A stretch of DNA of 64,000 nucleotides from Micromonospora sp. HM5-17 (GTDB lineage Bacteria; Actinomycetota; Actinomycetes; Mycobacteriales; Micromonosporaceae), in assembly GCF_003762835.1 (NCBI RefSeq), contig NZ_RJWA01000002.1, positions 868,001 through 932,000 on the forward strand. The letters are read 5' to 3'. Both the position numbers and the translations under genes were made by a program. The notes below the pieces were generated by a model that was given only the letters and a program-made list of their open reading frames with translations, was not told the origin of the DNA and searched no databases. Below, piece by piece: positions 1 through 8,042 of this stretch; position 1 is the first letter of the stretch, and each line of letters starts with the position of its first letter.

Positions 1-414
1 CGGCGATCCCGCCCAGCTCGCGGCCAGGACCACGCCGGTCCGGCCGCCGGCCGCACCGGCCAGCACGGCCTCCACCACCGGTTCGAGCCCGCCGAGCCGG
101 GCGGCGTACGTCGTCGGGTCGACCTGGATCTCCAGCCAGCCGCCCCCGTCGGCGGCGGTGTCCTCGGCCGCCTCGGCGACGACGCGTCGCAGGTCGTCGG
201 CGGTCCGTAGGGCGGCGCGGGCCAGGTCGTACCGACGCTGAAACGCTGACCAGCCGTGTACCGCGCCGGTGGGCAACGGCTCGGGCAGTGGCAGTCCGTA
301 GCGGTCGGCCAGCTCGACGAGGGTGGCGGGCCGCATCGAACCGGTGAGGTGCAGGTGCAGGTTGGCCTTGGGCAGCCGGCGGAGGTCCCGTCTGCTCCCG
401 GTGACCTGGGTCAT
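1..414 (-). CDS. Adenosine deaminase family protein (N-terminal part, cut by window edge)
   Basis: An open frame runs from an ATG at 414 to the left edge without a stop, giving the first 138 residues of a metal-dependent deaminase that should hydrolyse adenosine or a related aminopurine nucleoside to the inosine-type product. The segment PKANLHLHLTGSM, about residues 14-26, carries the HxH zinc-binding pair followed by the TGSM turn typical of ADA-family N-termini. The next residues fit the family (RPATLVELADRYG, then a long helix-rich region). The C-terminal zinc and catalytic residues lie outside the window. The family usually has about 330-370 residues, so roughly 40 percent is visible. 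A second, divergent ADA-family gene lies at 53229. The substrate cannot be assigned from this part. Confidence 0.85.
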   Translation of the reverse strand, partial: MTQVTGSRRDLRRLPKANLHLHLTGSMRPATLVELADRYGLPLPEPLPTGAVHGWSAFQRRYDLARAALRTADDLRRVVAEAAEDTAADGGGWLEIQVDPTTYAARLGGLEPVVEAVLAGAAGGRTGVVLAASWAGSP

Positions 415-617
415 AACCCACGGTCTCACGGCGTCGGCCACGGTGGGGATCGGACGGTGGGCCGGTTGGCGGGTGGCCGGGTTGGCCGATCGGGCGAGGC
501 GGACGATTCCGCGCGGCGGGATGAACGGCGCGGAGGTAGCCGCCCTCCTGGTCGGTCTCGGGCGCTGAGCCTGGCTTGACAGGATTGTCCGGGCTGGCCA
601 TCGACGGCCACCTCTGT

Positions 618-649
618 CATTCCCTGACCGATTGCTCAGTCAGGGAATG
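618..649. promoter_or_regulatory. Perfect 11-bp inverted repeat, candidate TetR-type operator or terminator
   Basis: The arms 618-628 (CATTCCCTGAC) and 639-649 (GTCAGGGAATG) are exact reverse complements separated by 10 nt. The inner part also reads as a palindrome of the form TGACnGA-N6-TCnGTCA, which resembles operators of TetR-family repressors. It lies about 60 bp upstream of the ATG at 710 in the 295-bp gap after the deaminase gene. It could equally be a hairpin; no T-run follows it. No regulator gene is adjacent. Confidence 0.45.
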
Positions 650-709
650 TGTCGAGTACCACGTGATCACTCATCGTAATCGGGGGTTTCGGCTGCCTAG
701 CCTCGTCGA

Positions 710-1951
710 ATGCGTGACGACGAGCTTCCTGATCTCGAGAACGGTGCGCCGCAGCATGGGGACCGATCGAATGAGATCCCCCCGTCCGGACAGTCCGTCG
801 GGTCGGAGGCCGGGCGAGCCTGGGCCCGGACGTGGTCGGCGCTGGTACTCCTGCTGAACGGACTGGTGGGCCGGGCCAGGCTCGGGCTGTCCCGGCTCGG
901 TCCGGCGGTGCGGTCCGTCCGGTCCGCTCTGGGGGCCGTGGCCGGGGCGGCCCGGCTCCGGCTCGATCCGGTGGCCCGGTTCCTTCGGCGCTGGCGTGAT
1001 CCGCTGGTCCGGATCGTCCGACGCTGGCGGCGTGCGGTGGCCCGGCTCGCCGCGCAGCAGGTCCGGGTCCACGGGCCGCGGCTGCGGCGTGCGGTCCAGC
1101 CGCTGCTCGACCGGGCCCGGCGCTGGCCCGCCTTCCGCGCCGGTGAAGCCGCCCTCCGCCGGGTCGCCCGACGCGGGGCGGACGGCATCCGGCGGGCGGG
1201 TACGCGGACCGCGGTGCTCCTCGACCGGCCGGTTCTCCGGCGCCTGGGTGCGGTCCGCCGCCCGGTATTGGCCGTGACGGCCGCGGGGGTGCTCTGCTGC
1301 CTGGGCCTGATCACCGCCGTCCACGGCGGGCCGGCGGCCGAGCCGGAGCCCGTCGGCGGGACGTCCGGCGACCGGGCCGCCCTCTCCCGCGTGGGCCGGT
1401 CCGCCAGCGGGGGTGCCGGCGCCGTGGACGCCCCGGCCGAACCGCACACCGCGACCCCGGCGCCGGAGCGCGCGGGCGAGTCGCCACCGCTGGCCGACAC
1501 ACCGCCGGTGGCGGGCCTGAGCCAGGTGCAGATGGACAACGCCCGGGCGATCGTCCGGACCGGGCGGGACATGGGGATTCCGCGTCGTGGGCTGATCATC
1601 GGCGTCGCCACGGCGATGCAGGAGAGCAGTCTGCTCAACCGGGCCAGCGAGGTCGTGCCGGAGTCCAAGCGGTACCCGCACCAGGGCACCGGCTGGGACC
1701 ACGACTCGGTCGGACTCTTCCAGCAGCGCAGCAGCGCCGGTTGGGGCCCGGTGAACCGGCTGATGGACCCCGCGTACGCCACCGCCCGGTTCTTCGAGGC
1801 GCTGCGTCGGGTACCGGGGTGGCAGCAGATGCGGCTCACCGACGCGGCCCAGGCGGTGCAGGTCTCGGCGTACCCGGAGCACTACGCGAAGCACGAGTGG
1901 GCCGCCACCCAGGTGGTCGACGCGCTCCTGCCGGACGACCGGCGGCACTGA
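710..1951 (+). CDS. Membrane-anchored protein with lysozyme-like C-terminal domain
   Basis: This 413-residue protein has an unusually arginine-rich N-terminal half, one hydrophobic helix at about residues 186-205, a low-complexity Pro/Ala/Gly linker and a globular C-terminal domain from about residue 272. The C-terminal domain has features of a soluble lytic transglycosylase/lysozyme-like fold: an early helix with AMQESSLLN containing a possible catalytic Glu, then GWDHDSVGLFQQR and a final helical block. Its position after a single transmembrane helix suggests that it faces the cell wall and may cut or bind peptidoglycan. The start is the ATG at 710. The basic N-terminus would be cytoplasmic. 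The enzymatic role is inferred from motif shape, and a non-catalytic wall-binding role is possible. Confidence 0.75.
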   Translation: MRDDELPDLENGAPQHGDRSNEIPPSGQSVGSEAGRAWARTWSALVLLLNGLVGRARLGLSRLGPAVRSVRSALGAVAGAARLRLDPVARFLRRWRDPLVRIVRRWRRAVARLAAQQVRVHGPRLRRAVQPLLDRARRWPAFRAGEAALRRVARRGADGIRRAGTRTAVLLDRPVLRRLGAVRRPVLAVTAAGVLCCLGLITAVHGGPAAEPEPVGGTSGDRAALSRVGRSASGGAGAVDAPAEPHTATPAPERAGESPPLADTPPVAGLSQVQMDNARAIVRTGRDMGIPRRGLIIGVATAMQESSLLNRASEVVPESKRYPHQGTGWDHDSVGLFQQRSSAGWGPVNRLMDPAYATARFFEALRRVPGWQQMRLTDAAQAVQVSAYPEHYAKHEWAATQVVDALLPDDRRH

Positions 1952-2202
1952 CACGGCGCGTCGGCGCCGACCGCCGGGCCGGCTTCCCGGCGTCCCCGCC
2001 CGGCCCGCGGCGCTCGACGATCCGCTCGTCGCAGGCCCCCGTCGGTGGGCCAGAAACCCGTTTCCGGCCCACCGGCGAGGGCCGCCCCGTGCGGACGACG
2101 TTGTCGGATCGGGCCATGATGGAGGTCCGGGCCCCTGCGGCCACTCACGGTGTCGCGGCCGGCCATCGGGTACACCTGAGACAGGACGAGCCAGGAGGCC
2201 GA

Positions 2203-2349
2203 ATGTCGTCGCTGATGTACCGGATCCAGAGATTCCTCAGCTCGCCCCAGGGCCGACGGCTCGTCGAACAGGGTCGCCGCGAACTCGCCTCGCCCGCCAC
2301 CCGGCGCCGGCTGCGCCGGTTCGTTGCCCGGCTGCGCGGCCGGCACTGA
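2203..2349 (+). CDS. Small basic hypothetical protein (48 aa)
   Basis: A short frame begins with ATG at 2203 behind a strong AGGAGG at 2193-2198 and ends with TGA at 2347. The product has 48 residues, is strongly basic (about 14 Arg) and has a predicted amphipathic helical character; a central segment reads GRRLVEQGRRELASP. I do not recognise a characterised family. The ribosome binding site and codon bias are the evidence that it is real. It lies between the lysozyme-like gene and the EcsC-family gene, separated from the latter by 67 nt, and could be co-transcribed with it. Arginine density suggests nucleic-acid or membrane-surface contact, but no function can be claimed. Confidence 0.65.
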   Translation: MSSLMYRIQRFLSSPQGRRLVEQGRRELASPATRRRLRRFVARLRGRH

Positions 2350-2416
2350 CCCGCCCCGACGGACGCCGCGGCGCCGCTAGCTCCACCCACCCCTCTTCAG
2401 CCCTCTGGAGTGTCTC

Positions 2417-3262
2417 TTGACCGAGTCCCCGCCACTCGGCACCGATCCCGTACCCGTGCCGGCCGACGTGCCGGCCTCCCGTGTCCCCGCGGGCCAGGTC
2501 CCGCCCGGTACGGCGGACGAGGGCCCACCCGCGCCCCCTCCGGCCTCCGCGTCCGCGCCGGTGCCCGACCCGACCGACGAGGATGCGGACCCCGAGGCGG
2601 TGGCGACGCCGCCCCTCGGACTCTGGGAGCGGATGAAGACCGACCCCCAGTACGCCCCGGAGCACCTCGCGTTGGAGGCGGTCCGGAGGCTCGGGCCCGA
2701 GGCCCGGGACTGGGCCGCCCGGGTCCGCGCCGGTAACCCGGAACTCTCCGCGGACGAGATGGCACAGCTCGCGATCCGGAAGTTCGTCAACCGGGCCCGA
2801 CTCTCCGGGGCGATCTCCGGTGCCATCGGCCTGCCCGGCGCGGTGGTCGACATGGGGGTGCTGGCCTGGACCCAGGCTCGGTTGGTGCTGCACATCGCCG
2901 CCGCGTACGACCACGATCCGGAGCATCCCGACCGGGCCATTGACCTGCTGGTCCTGCAGCGCGTACACAAGATTGCGCAGACGGCGCGGCTGGCGCTCGG
3001 GGTGGCGGCCGGCCGCGAGCGGGCCAGTGTGCTGCTGGGTCAGTCCGCGACGCCGCTGCGGCAGGCGGTGCTGCGGCTGGGGTTCAAGCTCGCCCGGATG
3101 GCCGGGGTCCGGGCCGTGAAGCGGCTCGCCGCCAAGGTGGTGCCGGGGGCCGCGATCCTCCTCGGCACCTGGGCGAACTCGTCGGCCACCAAGGATCTGG
3201 CGGCGCGGAGCGTGGAACTCTACCGGCCTCGGGCCATCGCGTCGCCCCCGTCGACTCCCTGA
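2417..3262 (+). CDS. EcsC family protein
   Basis: The 281-residue product starts with a Pro/Ala-rich acidic tail of about 75 residues and continues with an EcsC-type domain: LWERMKTDPQYAPEHLALEA, then a helical segment with a hydrophobic glycine-rich stretch around LSGAISGAIGLPGAVVDMGV, and a conserved block with YDHDPEHPDRA. EcsC-family proteins are associated with membranes and, in Bacillus, with the EcsAB ABC transporter, but no transporter genes are adjacent here. TTG at 2417 is the most upstream start with a plausible CTGGAG ribosome site at 2405-2410; a later start in the low-complexity tail is possible. It converges with the GDSL gene and shares a strong hairpin with it. Confidence 0.8.
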   Translation: MTESPPLGTDPVPVPADVPASRVPAGQVPPGTADEGPPAPPPASASAPVPDPTDEDADPEAVATPPLGLWERMKTDPQYAPEHLALEAVRRLGPEARDWAARVRAGNPELSADEMAQLAIRKFVNRARLSGAISGAIGLPGAVVDMGVLAWTQARLVLHIAAAYDHDPEHPDRAIDLLVLQRVHKIAQTARLALGVAAGRERASVLLGQSATPLRQAVLRLGFKLARMAGVRAVKRLAAKVVPGAAILLGTWANSSATKDLAARSVELYRPRAIASPPSTP

Positions 3263-3324
3263 CCCGACCGGCCGGGGCGCCGGGTCCCTGACCCGTCGCA
3301 TCCGTCGGCCCGTCGACGCGGTGT

Positions 3325-3372
3325 CGAGTGTCCGGCCGGCCGTGGCATCCGCCCGGCCGGCCGTGACACTCG
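3325..3372. terminator. Bidirectional terminator-like hairpin
   Basis: A long imperfect inverted repeat lies between the convergent genes ending at 3262 and 3427. Eight pairs (3325-3332 with 3365-3372) are followed by a one-base bulge at 3364 and ten further G/C pairs (3333-3342 with 3354-3363), enclosing an 11-nt loop. There is no U-tract, as is usual in high-GC actinomycetes. Its position suggests that it ends transcription in both directions. Confidence 0.65.
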
Positions 3373-3426
3373 TGTTCGGAAACCCACCGTGTCGGCGGGC
3401 TGCCCGATGTCGTCCGCCGGCCCCGG

Positions 3427-4290
3427 TCAGTCGGCGCGGCGGGCGAGTCCGGAGGCGCGCCAGGCCACCTCGGCCAGGCGCCGCTGACCCTCCACGTCGG
3501 GATGGAAGTAGTCGAGGTGGTTGACCATGTCCAGGCTGAACCGCACCCGGTGCACCGCGCCGCCGTCGTAGCGGCAGCGTGACCCGTACGCCCGGCAGGC
3601 GGCGGAGAGTTCCCGGTTGTAGGCGTCGATCCGGGCCCGGAACGTCGAGCGGCGGGTCCGGTCCGCCTCCGCCGTCGAGGTGGCGTTGGCCAGCAGCGTC
3701 GGGCAGATCCGGTTGCCCCAGGCCCGGACGACCCGCTCCTCGGTGTGTCCGACCTCCCACAGCCGGTACAGGTCCGGGATGCTCAGCACCAGGATCTGGG
3801 CCCGGGGCCGCCCCTCCCGTACCACCCGGAGCGCCTGGTCGAGGCGGTCCCGGAAGGTCGCCACCTCCGTCATCTCCTCCACCCGGTTCCGGCAGGCGTC
3901 GTTGGCGCCGACCAGAACGGTGACGTAGTCCGCCTCGGCCCGTACCGCGGTGCGGGCCTGGGCGACCAGGTCCCCCACCCGAGCGCCGTTGGTCGCGACG
4001 TTGCGGACGTTGCCGCGAATCGCGGGGTTCACCTCGAGGAGACGGCGGTAGAGACTGTCGACCCGCGTCGATCTTCCGGTCGCCCACGAGTTGTGTTGGC
4101 AGGCGGCGAGCACGAGACAGGAGCCGAACCCGGTGGTGATCGAGTCGCCGAGAGCGGCGATCGACGACGGCAGACCGGGTCGGGGGGAGTCGGGTGGCCG
4201 CGGGGGCCGGCCCCCCTCGGCACCACCCTCACAGGCCAGGGCGACGGCCGCGAGTACGGCCGTGACGGCGGCGGTCCAGCGTCTGGCCAT
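3427..4290 (-). CDS. SGNH/GDSL-family hydrolase lipoprotein
   Basis: The 287-residue product has an N-terminal signal peptide ending in a lipobox-like LACEGG at about residues 18-23, so it should be a secreted, lipid-anchored esterase or lipase. The catalytic blocks are visible: block I IAALGDSIT with the nucleophile Ser, block II with ATNGARVGD, block III VGANDAC (GxND) and block V YFHPDVEG with the DxxH pair near the C-terminus. Many cysteines are present, consistent with an extracellular protein with disulfides. The ATG at 4290 is in the right place for the signal peptide. The natural ester substrate is unknown. The gene stands alone with its own promoter region at 4291-4480. Confidence 0.88.
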   Translation of the reverse strand: MARRWTAAVTAVLAAVALACEGGAEGGRPPRPPDSPRPGLPSSIAALGDSITTGFGSCLVLAACQHNSWATGRSTRVDSLYRRLLEVNPAIRGNVRNVATNGARVGDLVAQARTAVRAEADYVTVLVGANDACRNRVEEMTEVATFRDRLDQALRVVREGRPRAQILVLSIPDLYRLWEVGHTEERVVRAWGNRICPTLLANATSTAEADRTRRSTFRARIDAYNRELSAACRAYGSRCRYDGGAVHRVRFSLDMVNHLDYFHPDVEGQRRLAEVAWRASGLARRAD

Positions 4291-4480
4291 ACGTCTCCCC
4301 GGACCCCAGCGGAGCGGACAGCAATCGACTCGTAACTCTACGCGCTGTCGGTTCCGGTCCGGAAGCCCAGGTCCGCGGTGTCGTCCTCACGACAACACGT
4401 CGGTAGAGATGCGTCCACCCACGACCCGTGGCCCACCGCCCCGGGCGGGTGGCCGGGGCGCCCCACCGACAGGCCTCCGA

Positions 4481-4903
4481 TCAGTGCCTCCGGGCCGGCT
4501 GTCCACCGGCGACCGCCCAGAAGCTCTCGGGCCGGATCGTCACGACCACCCGGACCGGGGCGTCGGTGATGTCGTAGACCCTGCCGTAGCGCTCCTGGAG
4601 CGACCGGTAGAACGACGCCTGCTCGTCGTCGTCCTCGATCTTCTCCACCACGCCCCGCACCTCGAGGAACCGGTACGGATCGTCGGGGTCGGCGATGGAG
4701 AGTGAGACCCGCGGTTCGTGCCGCAGGTTCTGAAACTTCTGTCGGGTCTTCGTGTGGGTCATCCGGATCCGTTCGCCGTCCCACGCGAACCACATCACGT
4801 TGCTCTGCGGCGCGCCGTCGGGCCGCACGGTCGCGAGGTGGGCGAAGAGCGGACGGGTCAGCAGGTCGGCGTGGCTCTCCGGCGGTACGGGGGAGGATGT
4901 CAT
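4481..4903 (-). CDS. PPOX-class flavin/F420-dependent protein
   Basis: This 140-residue protein has the compact split-barrel pattern of the pyridoxamine-phosphate-oxidase-like superfamily: HLATVRPDGAPQSNVMWF near the N-terminus, then KTRQKFQNLRHEPRVSLSI and a final strand with VVTIRPESFWAV. The pattern is closest to the actinobacterial F420-binding subgroup (Rv1155-like), which reduces small substrates with F420H2. The cofactor choice is an inference, and FMN is the alternative. The start is the ATG at 4903, preceded on the minus strand by AGGAGAC at close spacing. Longer upstream extensions are unlikely because the frame there lacks protein-like composition. Confidence 0.83.
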   Translation of the reverse strand: MTSSPVPPESHADLLTRPLFAHLATVRPDGAPQSNVMWFAWDGERIRMTHTKTRQKFQNLRHEPRVSLSIADPDDPYRFLEVRGVVEKIEDDDEQASFYRSLQERYGRVYDITDAPVRVVVTIRPESFWAVAGGQPARRH

Positions 4904-5043
4904 GTCTCCTTTTCTACCCGCTGTCCGCGCGTTGCCCCGGGCGACGCGCGGCCCCACCGACACGGCATCCGCTGCCGGCGCCGGCGCCGGCCGTCCGGCG
5001 CGTCGGTGGAAGGTTAGCCGGCCCGGATAACGGGTAGCCGGGC

Positions 5044-5316
5044 GTGATGGCGACGAGATCGCAGCCCAGAGGGCGAAAAGGGACGGTGGGGCACGCGTAC
5101 AGCGCGTTGAACCTCCGCCTACTCCTGGCCTCCTTCGGCCTGGTTGTCTGCGTGGCGCTCGGGGTACTGGCGCTGCGGGCCGAGCTGCCGGTGCTCGGGG
5201 CGGTCCTCCTGGTGTTCGCCGCGGTGGCCGTGGTGGACCTGGTGGTGGTCCAGCGCCGCCGGATCGCCCGGCGCCGGGAGGAGCCACCCGGGACCCGCCA
5301 TTCGATGTTCGAGTGA
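5044..5316 (+). CDS. DUF6343-like small membrane protein (90 aa)
   Basis: A 90-residue product with a basic N-terminus (RGRKGTVGHAYSALNLRLLL), two hydrophobic helices at about residues 24-46 and 50-68 with only a short turn between them, and a basic tail ending RHSMFE. The pattern of RGRxGTxxSALxLRL, then two helices, then a HSMFE/HSLFE end matches a small actinobacterial membrane family of unknown role that I recall as DUF6343. The start is GTG at 5044 or ATG at 5047; the sequence does not decide between them. The gene is 74 nt upstream of the aldehyde dehydrogenase and in the same direction. Confidence 0.75.
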   Translation: MMATRSQPRGRKGTVGHAYSALNLRLLLASFGLVVCVALGVLALRAELPVLGAVLLVFAAVAVVDLVVVQRRRIARRREEPPGTRHSMFE

Positions 5317-5390
5317 CCCGGCGGCCGCGACGGCGCGTCCCGGCGTCCGGCGCGGTGGCCGCCGCCGACTCACGGGGGGAGTACGACGCC

Positions 5391-6803
5391 ATGTCGATCG
5401 CCACCATCGACCCGACCAGCGGGCAGGTGCTCAAGACCTTCGACGAGCTGACCGACGAACAGCTGGACGCCGCGCTCGCCCGGGCGGCGGACGGCTTCGC
5501 ACGGTTGCGTACCACGGGATTCGACGAGCGAGCCCGGTGGATGTCGGCGGCGGCCGACCTGCTCGACGCCGAGCGCGACGACGTCGCCCGGATGATGACG
5601 ACGGAGATGGGCAAGACGTACGCGTCGGCGAAGGCCGAGGTGACCAAGTGTGCCGCCGCCTGCCGGTACTACGCCCGACACGCCGAGAGCTTCCTCGCCG
5701 ACGAGCCGGCGGACGCGGCGGCGGTCGGTGCGATCCGTGCGTACGGCCGGTACCAGCCGATGGGGCCGGTGCTGGCCGTGATGCCGTGGAACTTTCCACT
5801 CTGGCAGGTGATCCGGTTCGCCGCGCCCGCGCTGATGGCCGGGAACGTCGGCCTGCTCAAGCACGCCTCGAACGTTCCCCAGACCGCTCTCTACCTGGAC
5901 GAGCTCTTCCGCCGGGCCGGGTTCCCGGTCGGCGCCTTCCAGGCCCTGATGATCGGCTCCTCGGCGATCGACCGGGTGCTCGCCGATCCCCGGGTCCGGG
6001 CGGCGACGCTGACCGGCAGCGAGGGCGCGGGCCGGTCGATCGCGGCCAGCGCCGGCCGGCACCTGAAGAAAACCGTTCTGGAACTCGGCGGCAGCGATCC
6101 GTTCGTGGTGATGCCGTCGGCCGACGTGCAGCGGGCCGCCGAGGTCGCCACGGTGGCGCGGTGTCAGAACAACGGTCAGTCCTGCATCGCCGCCAAGCGC
6201 TTCATCGTGCACGCCGACGTCTACGACGCCTTCGCGGAGGCCTTCGTCGCCCGGATGGCGGCACTGCGGGTCGGCGACCCGATGTCGGAGGAGACCGACG
6301 TCGGCCCGTTGGCCACCGAGCGGGGCCGGGACGAGGTGGCGGAGCAGGTCCGGGACGCCGTCGACAGGGGCGCCCGGGTGCTCTGCGGCGGCGATCCCCC
6401 GGAGCGGGCCGGATGGTGGTATCCGCCGACGGTGGTCGCCGACCTCGCCCCGGGGATGCGGATGTACGCCGAGGAGGTCTTCGGGCCGGTCGCCGGGCTC
6501 TACCGGGTCTCGTCGTACGACGAGGCGATCGCGCTGGCCAACGGCACCAACTACGGGCTGGGGTCGAACGCCTGGACCCGGGACCCGGCCGAACAGGAGC
6601 GGTTCGTCACCGACCTGGACGCGGGTCTGGTCTTCATCAACGGCATGACGACCTCGTACCCCGAGCTGCCGTTCGGCGGGGTGCGCAACTCCGGTTACGG
6701 GCGGGAGCTCTCCGCCCACGGGATCCGGGAGTTCTGCACCCTCAAGGCGGTCTGGGTCGGCGAGGGCGTCGCCGGGCCGGGAGCCGGCGCGCACAGCGAG
6801 TGA
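5391..6803 (+). CDS. Aldehyde dehydrogenase, succinate-semialdehyde dehydrogenase type
   Basis: The 470-residue protein is a full-length NAD(P)-dependent aldehyde dehydrogenase. Visible landmarks are the cofactor segment GPVLAVMPWNFPLWQ, the glycine-rich TLTGSEGAGRSIA, the general-base Glu in LELGGSDPF and the nucleophilic Cys in NNGQSCIAAKR, followed by EEVFGPVAGLY and PFGGVRNSGYG. The short N-terminus beginning IATIDPTSGQVLKTF and the overall length match the NADP-preferring succinate-semialdehyde dehydrogenase group, which oxidises succinic semialdehyde to succinate in GABA breakdown. I chose ATG at 5391 with GGGGGAG about 10 nt upstream; the longer frame from 5313 adds low-complexity residues. 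No GABA transaminase is in the window, so the substrate remains open. Confidence 0.88.
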   Translation: MSIATIDPTSGQVLKTFDELTDEQLDAALARAADGFARLRTTGFDERARWMSAAADLLDAERDDVARMMTTEMGKTYASAKAEVTKCAAACRYYARHAESFLADEPADAAAVGAIRAYGRYQPMGPVLAVMPWNFPLWQVIRFAAPALMAGNVGLLKHASNVPQTALYLDELFRRAGFPVGAFQALMIGSSAIDRVLADPRVRAATLTGSEGAGRSIAASAGRHLKKTVLELGGSDPFVVMPSADVQRAAEVATVARCQNNGQSCIAAKRFIVHADVYDAFAEAFVARMAALRVGDPMSEETDVGPLATERGRDEVAEQVRDAVDRGARVLCGGDPPERAGWWYPPTVVADLAPGMRMYAEEVFGPVAGLYRVSSYDEAIALANGTNYGLGSNAWTRDPAEQERFVTDLDAGLVFINGMTTSYPELPFGGVRNSGYGRELSAHGIREFCTLKAVWVGEGVAGPGAGAHSE

Positions 6804-6896
6804 CCGGCCGGCGGGGCGGTACGGCATGACCGCCGTGACCGTCGTCGGCGGGCACGCCGTGGTGGTCGCGGTTTCCGGGGCGGTGCGGGGCCGGCC

Positions 6897-7433
6897 TCAG
6901 CGGAGCCGACGTTCCAGCAGCTGACCCGGCCAGCGGCGGTCCGTCAGCTGCACGGTGAAGCGTTCCGTCGCGGTGAAGCCCTGGCCCTCGTAGTAGCGGA
7001 TCAGCGCTCCGTCGCCGCCCGCGTAGCAGTCGACCCGCAGCAGCCCGATCCCGCGCTCGCGGGCCAACTGCTCGGCGTACCGGAGCAGCCGGCCGCCGAT
7101 TCCCATCCCGGCGTGCGCCCGGTCGGTCACCAGCAGGTTGACGTACAACTCGGGTTCGGTCGCGGGCGGGACGTGCGGCACGGCGGCGCCGATCACCAGC
7201 GCGCCGACCGGGCTACCGGCCAACTCGGCGAGGTACAGCCCGCCATCGGTGGCCCACCGGGTCACCTGGGCGACCCGGCGCGGGTTGGTGGAGTGCGGGG
7301 CGCTGCCCCACTGGTCCGTCCGGCCCCGGGCGACCAGCCAGCGGGTCGCCCCGTCGAGGAGCGCGAGCACCACCGGAACATCCCGGGGGCCACCCGAGCG
7401 AACCGTCAGTTCCGTGGTTGCCACATCGTCCAT
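6897..7433 (-). CDS. GNAT family N-acetyltransferase
   Basis: The 178-residue product has the acetyl-CoA-binding pattern of the GNAT fold: LYVNLLVTDRAHAGMGIGG (strand 4 and the pyrophosphate-binding R/Q-x-x-G-x-G/A-like loop), then LLRYAEQLARERGIGLLRVDC and YYEGQGF with the terminal motif B Tyr. The N-terminal half binds the acceptor, which cannot be named. ATG at 7433 gives a compact protein; the frame extends to 7490 without typical GNAT residues. It is divergent from the SnoaL-like gene starting at 7507, so the 73-nt gap must hold both promoters. Confidence 0.82.
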   Translation of the reverse strand: MDDVATTELTVRSGGPRDVPVVLALLDGATRWLVARGRTDQWGSAPHSTNPRRVAQVTRWATDGGLYLAELAGSPVGALVIGAAVPHVPPATEPELYVNLLVTDRAHAGMGIGGRLLRYAEQLARERGIGLLRVDCYAGGDGALIRYYEGQGFTATERFTVQLTDRRWPGQLLERRLR

Positions 7434-7506
7434 CGTGACAGAAACGCGGATTCGTGACGGGGGCCGCCGGCGGGCCGGATCAGCGGCCATGTTTTACTGG
7501 GAGGGC

Positions 7507-7914
7507 ATGACAAGTTCTCATGCCGCACCCCGTTCCGTCCGGCTCGCCACGGATCCGGCCGAGCACGTCGCCGCCTACTGCGCGACCTTCGAGAGTGGTT
7601 CGGGTGAACTCCTCGACCAGCACTACGAGCCGGGCGCGGTGCTCGTACCCCGACCGGGTGTGCCGTTGACGGACGCGTCGCGACGGATCGAGGCACACCA
7701 GCACCTGCTCCGGTTCGGACTGCCGCTCACCGCACGGACCCGACACGCCTACGTCGCGGACGACATCGCGCTGCTCATCGTCGACTGGTCCATGCAGGGC
7801 ACCGGTCCACAGGGTCACCCGGTCGACCTGCGGGGCACCGCCGCCGACGTCATCCGCCGGGGTGCCGACGGCCGCTGGCGCTACGTCATCGACAACCCGT
7901 TCGGCACCGCCTGA
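7507..7914 (+). CDS. SnoaL-like / NTF2-fold protein
   Basis: This 135-residue protein has the outline of the NTF2-like superfamily: an N-terminal helix with AEHVAAYCATFESGSGELLDQHY, a strand-rich middle with GVPLTDASRRIEA, and a C-terminal strand set ending with DGRWRYVIDNPFG, a hallmark of SnoaL/DUF4440 proteins. Members can be small isomerases, cyclases or binding proteins; nothing visible assigns a substrate. The start may be ATG at 7507, with GGGAG only 3 nt away, or the in-frame ATG at 7489, which adds six residues. It converges with the GH9 cellulase gene. Confidence 0.78.
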   Translation: MTSSHAAPRSVRLATDPAEHVAAYCATFESGSGELLDQHYEPGAVLVPRPGVPLTDASRRIEAHQHLLRFGLPLTARTRHAYVADDIALLIVDWSMQGTGPQGHPVDLRGTAADVIRRGADGRWRYVIDNPFGTA

Positions 7915-7993
7915 CACCCGTGCCGATCCGCCCGGCCGGCGCAGGCCACCGGCCCGCCGGCGACCCCCATCGTCGGCCGGCCGGGTTCCGTGC

Positions 7994-8030
7994 CCGGTCG
8001 GGGCCGCCGTCCCGCGGCGACCCCGACCGG
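7994..8030. terminator. Terminator-like hairpin between convergent genes
   Basis: Ten perfect pairs (7994-8003 with 8021-8030) are followed by one mismatch and five more pairs (8005-8009 with 8015-8019) around a 5-nt loop. It lies 80 nt after the SnoaL-like gene and 12 nt beyond the end of the GH9 gene, so it can serve both. A further 10-bp inverted pair (7931-7940 with 7976-7985) lies just upstream. No U-tract is present. Confidence 0.65.
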
Positions 8031-8042
8031 ACGCATCCCGGT

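Noticed and set aside
671-1954. Long minus-strand frame of 427 aa opposite the lysozyme-like gene
   Set aside because: It is the antisense of a gene with clear domain motifs and has an Arg/Pro/Gly-rich composition typical of shadow frames in high-GC DNA.
5370-6827. Minus-strand frame of 485 aa opposite the aldehyde dehydrogenase
   Set aside because: The sense strand encodes a complete enzyme with catalytic Cys and Glu, so this is a shadow.
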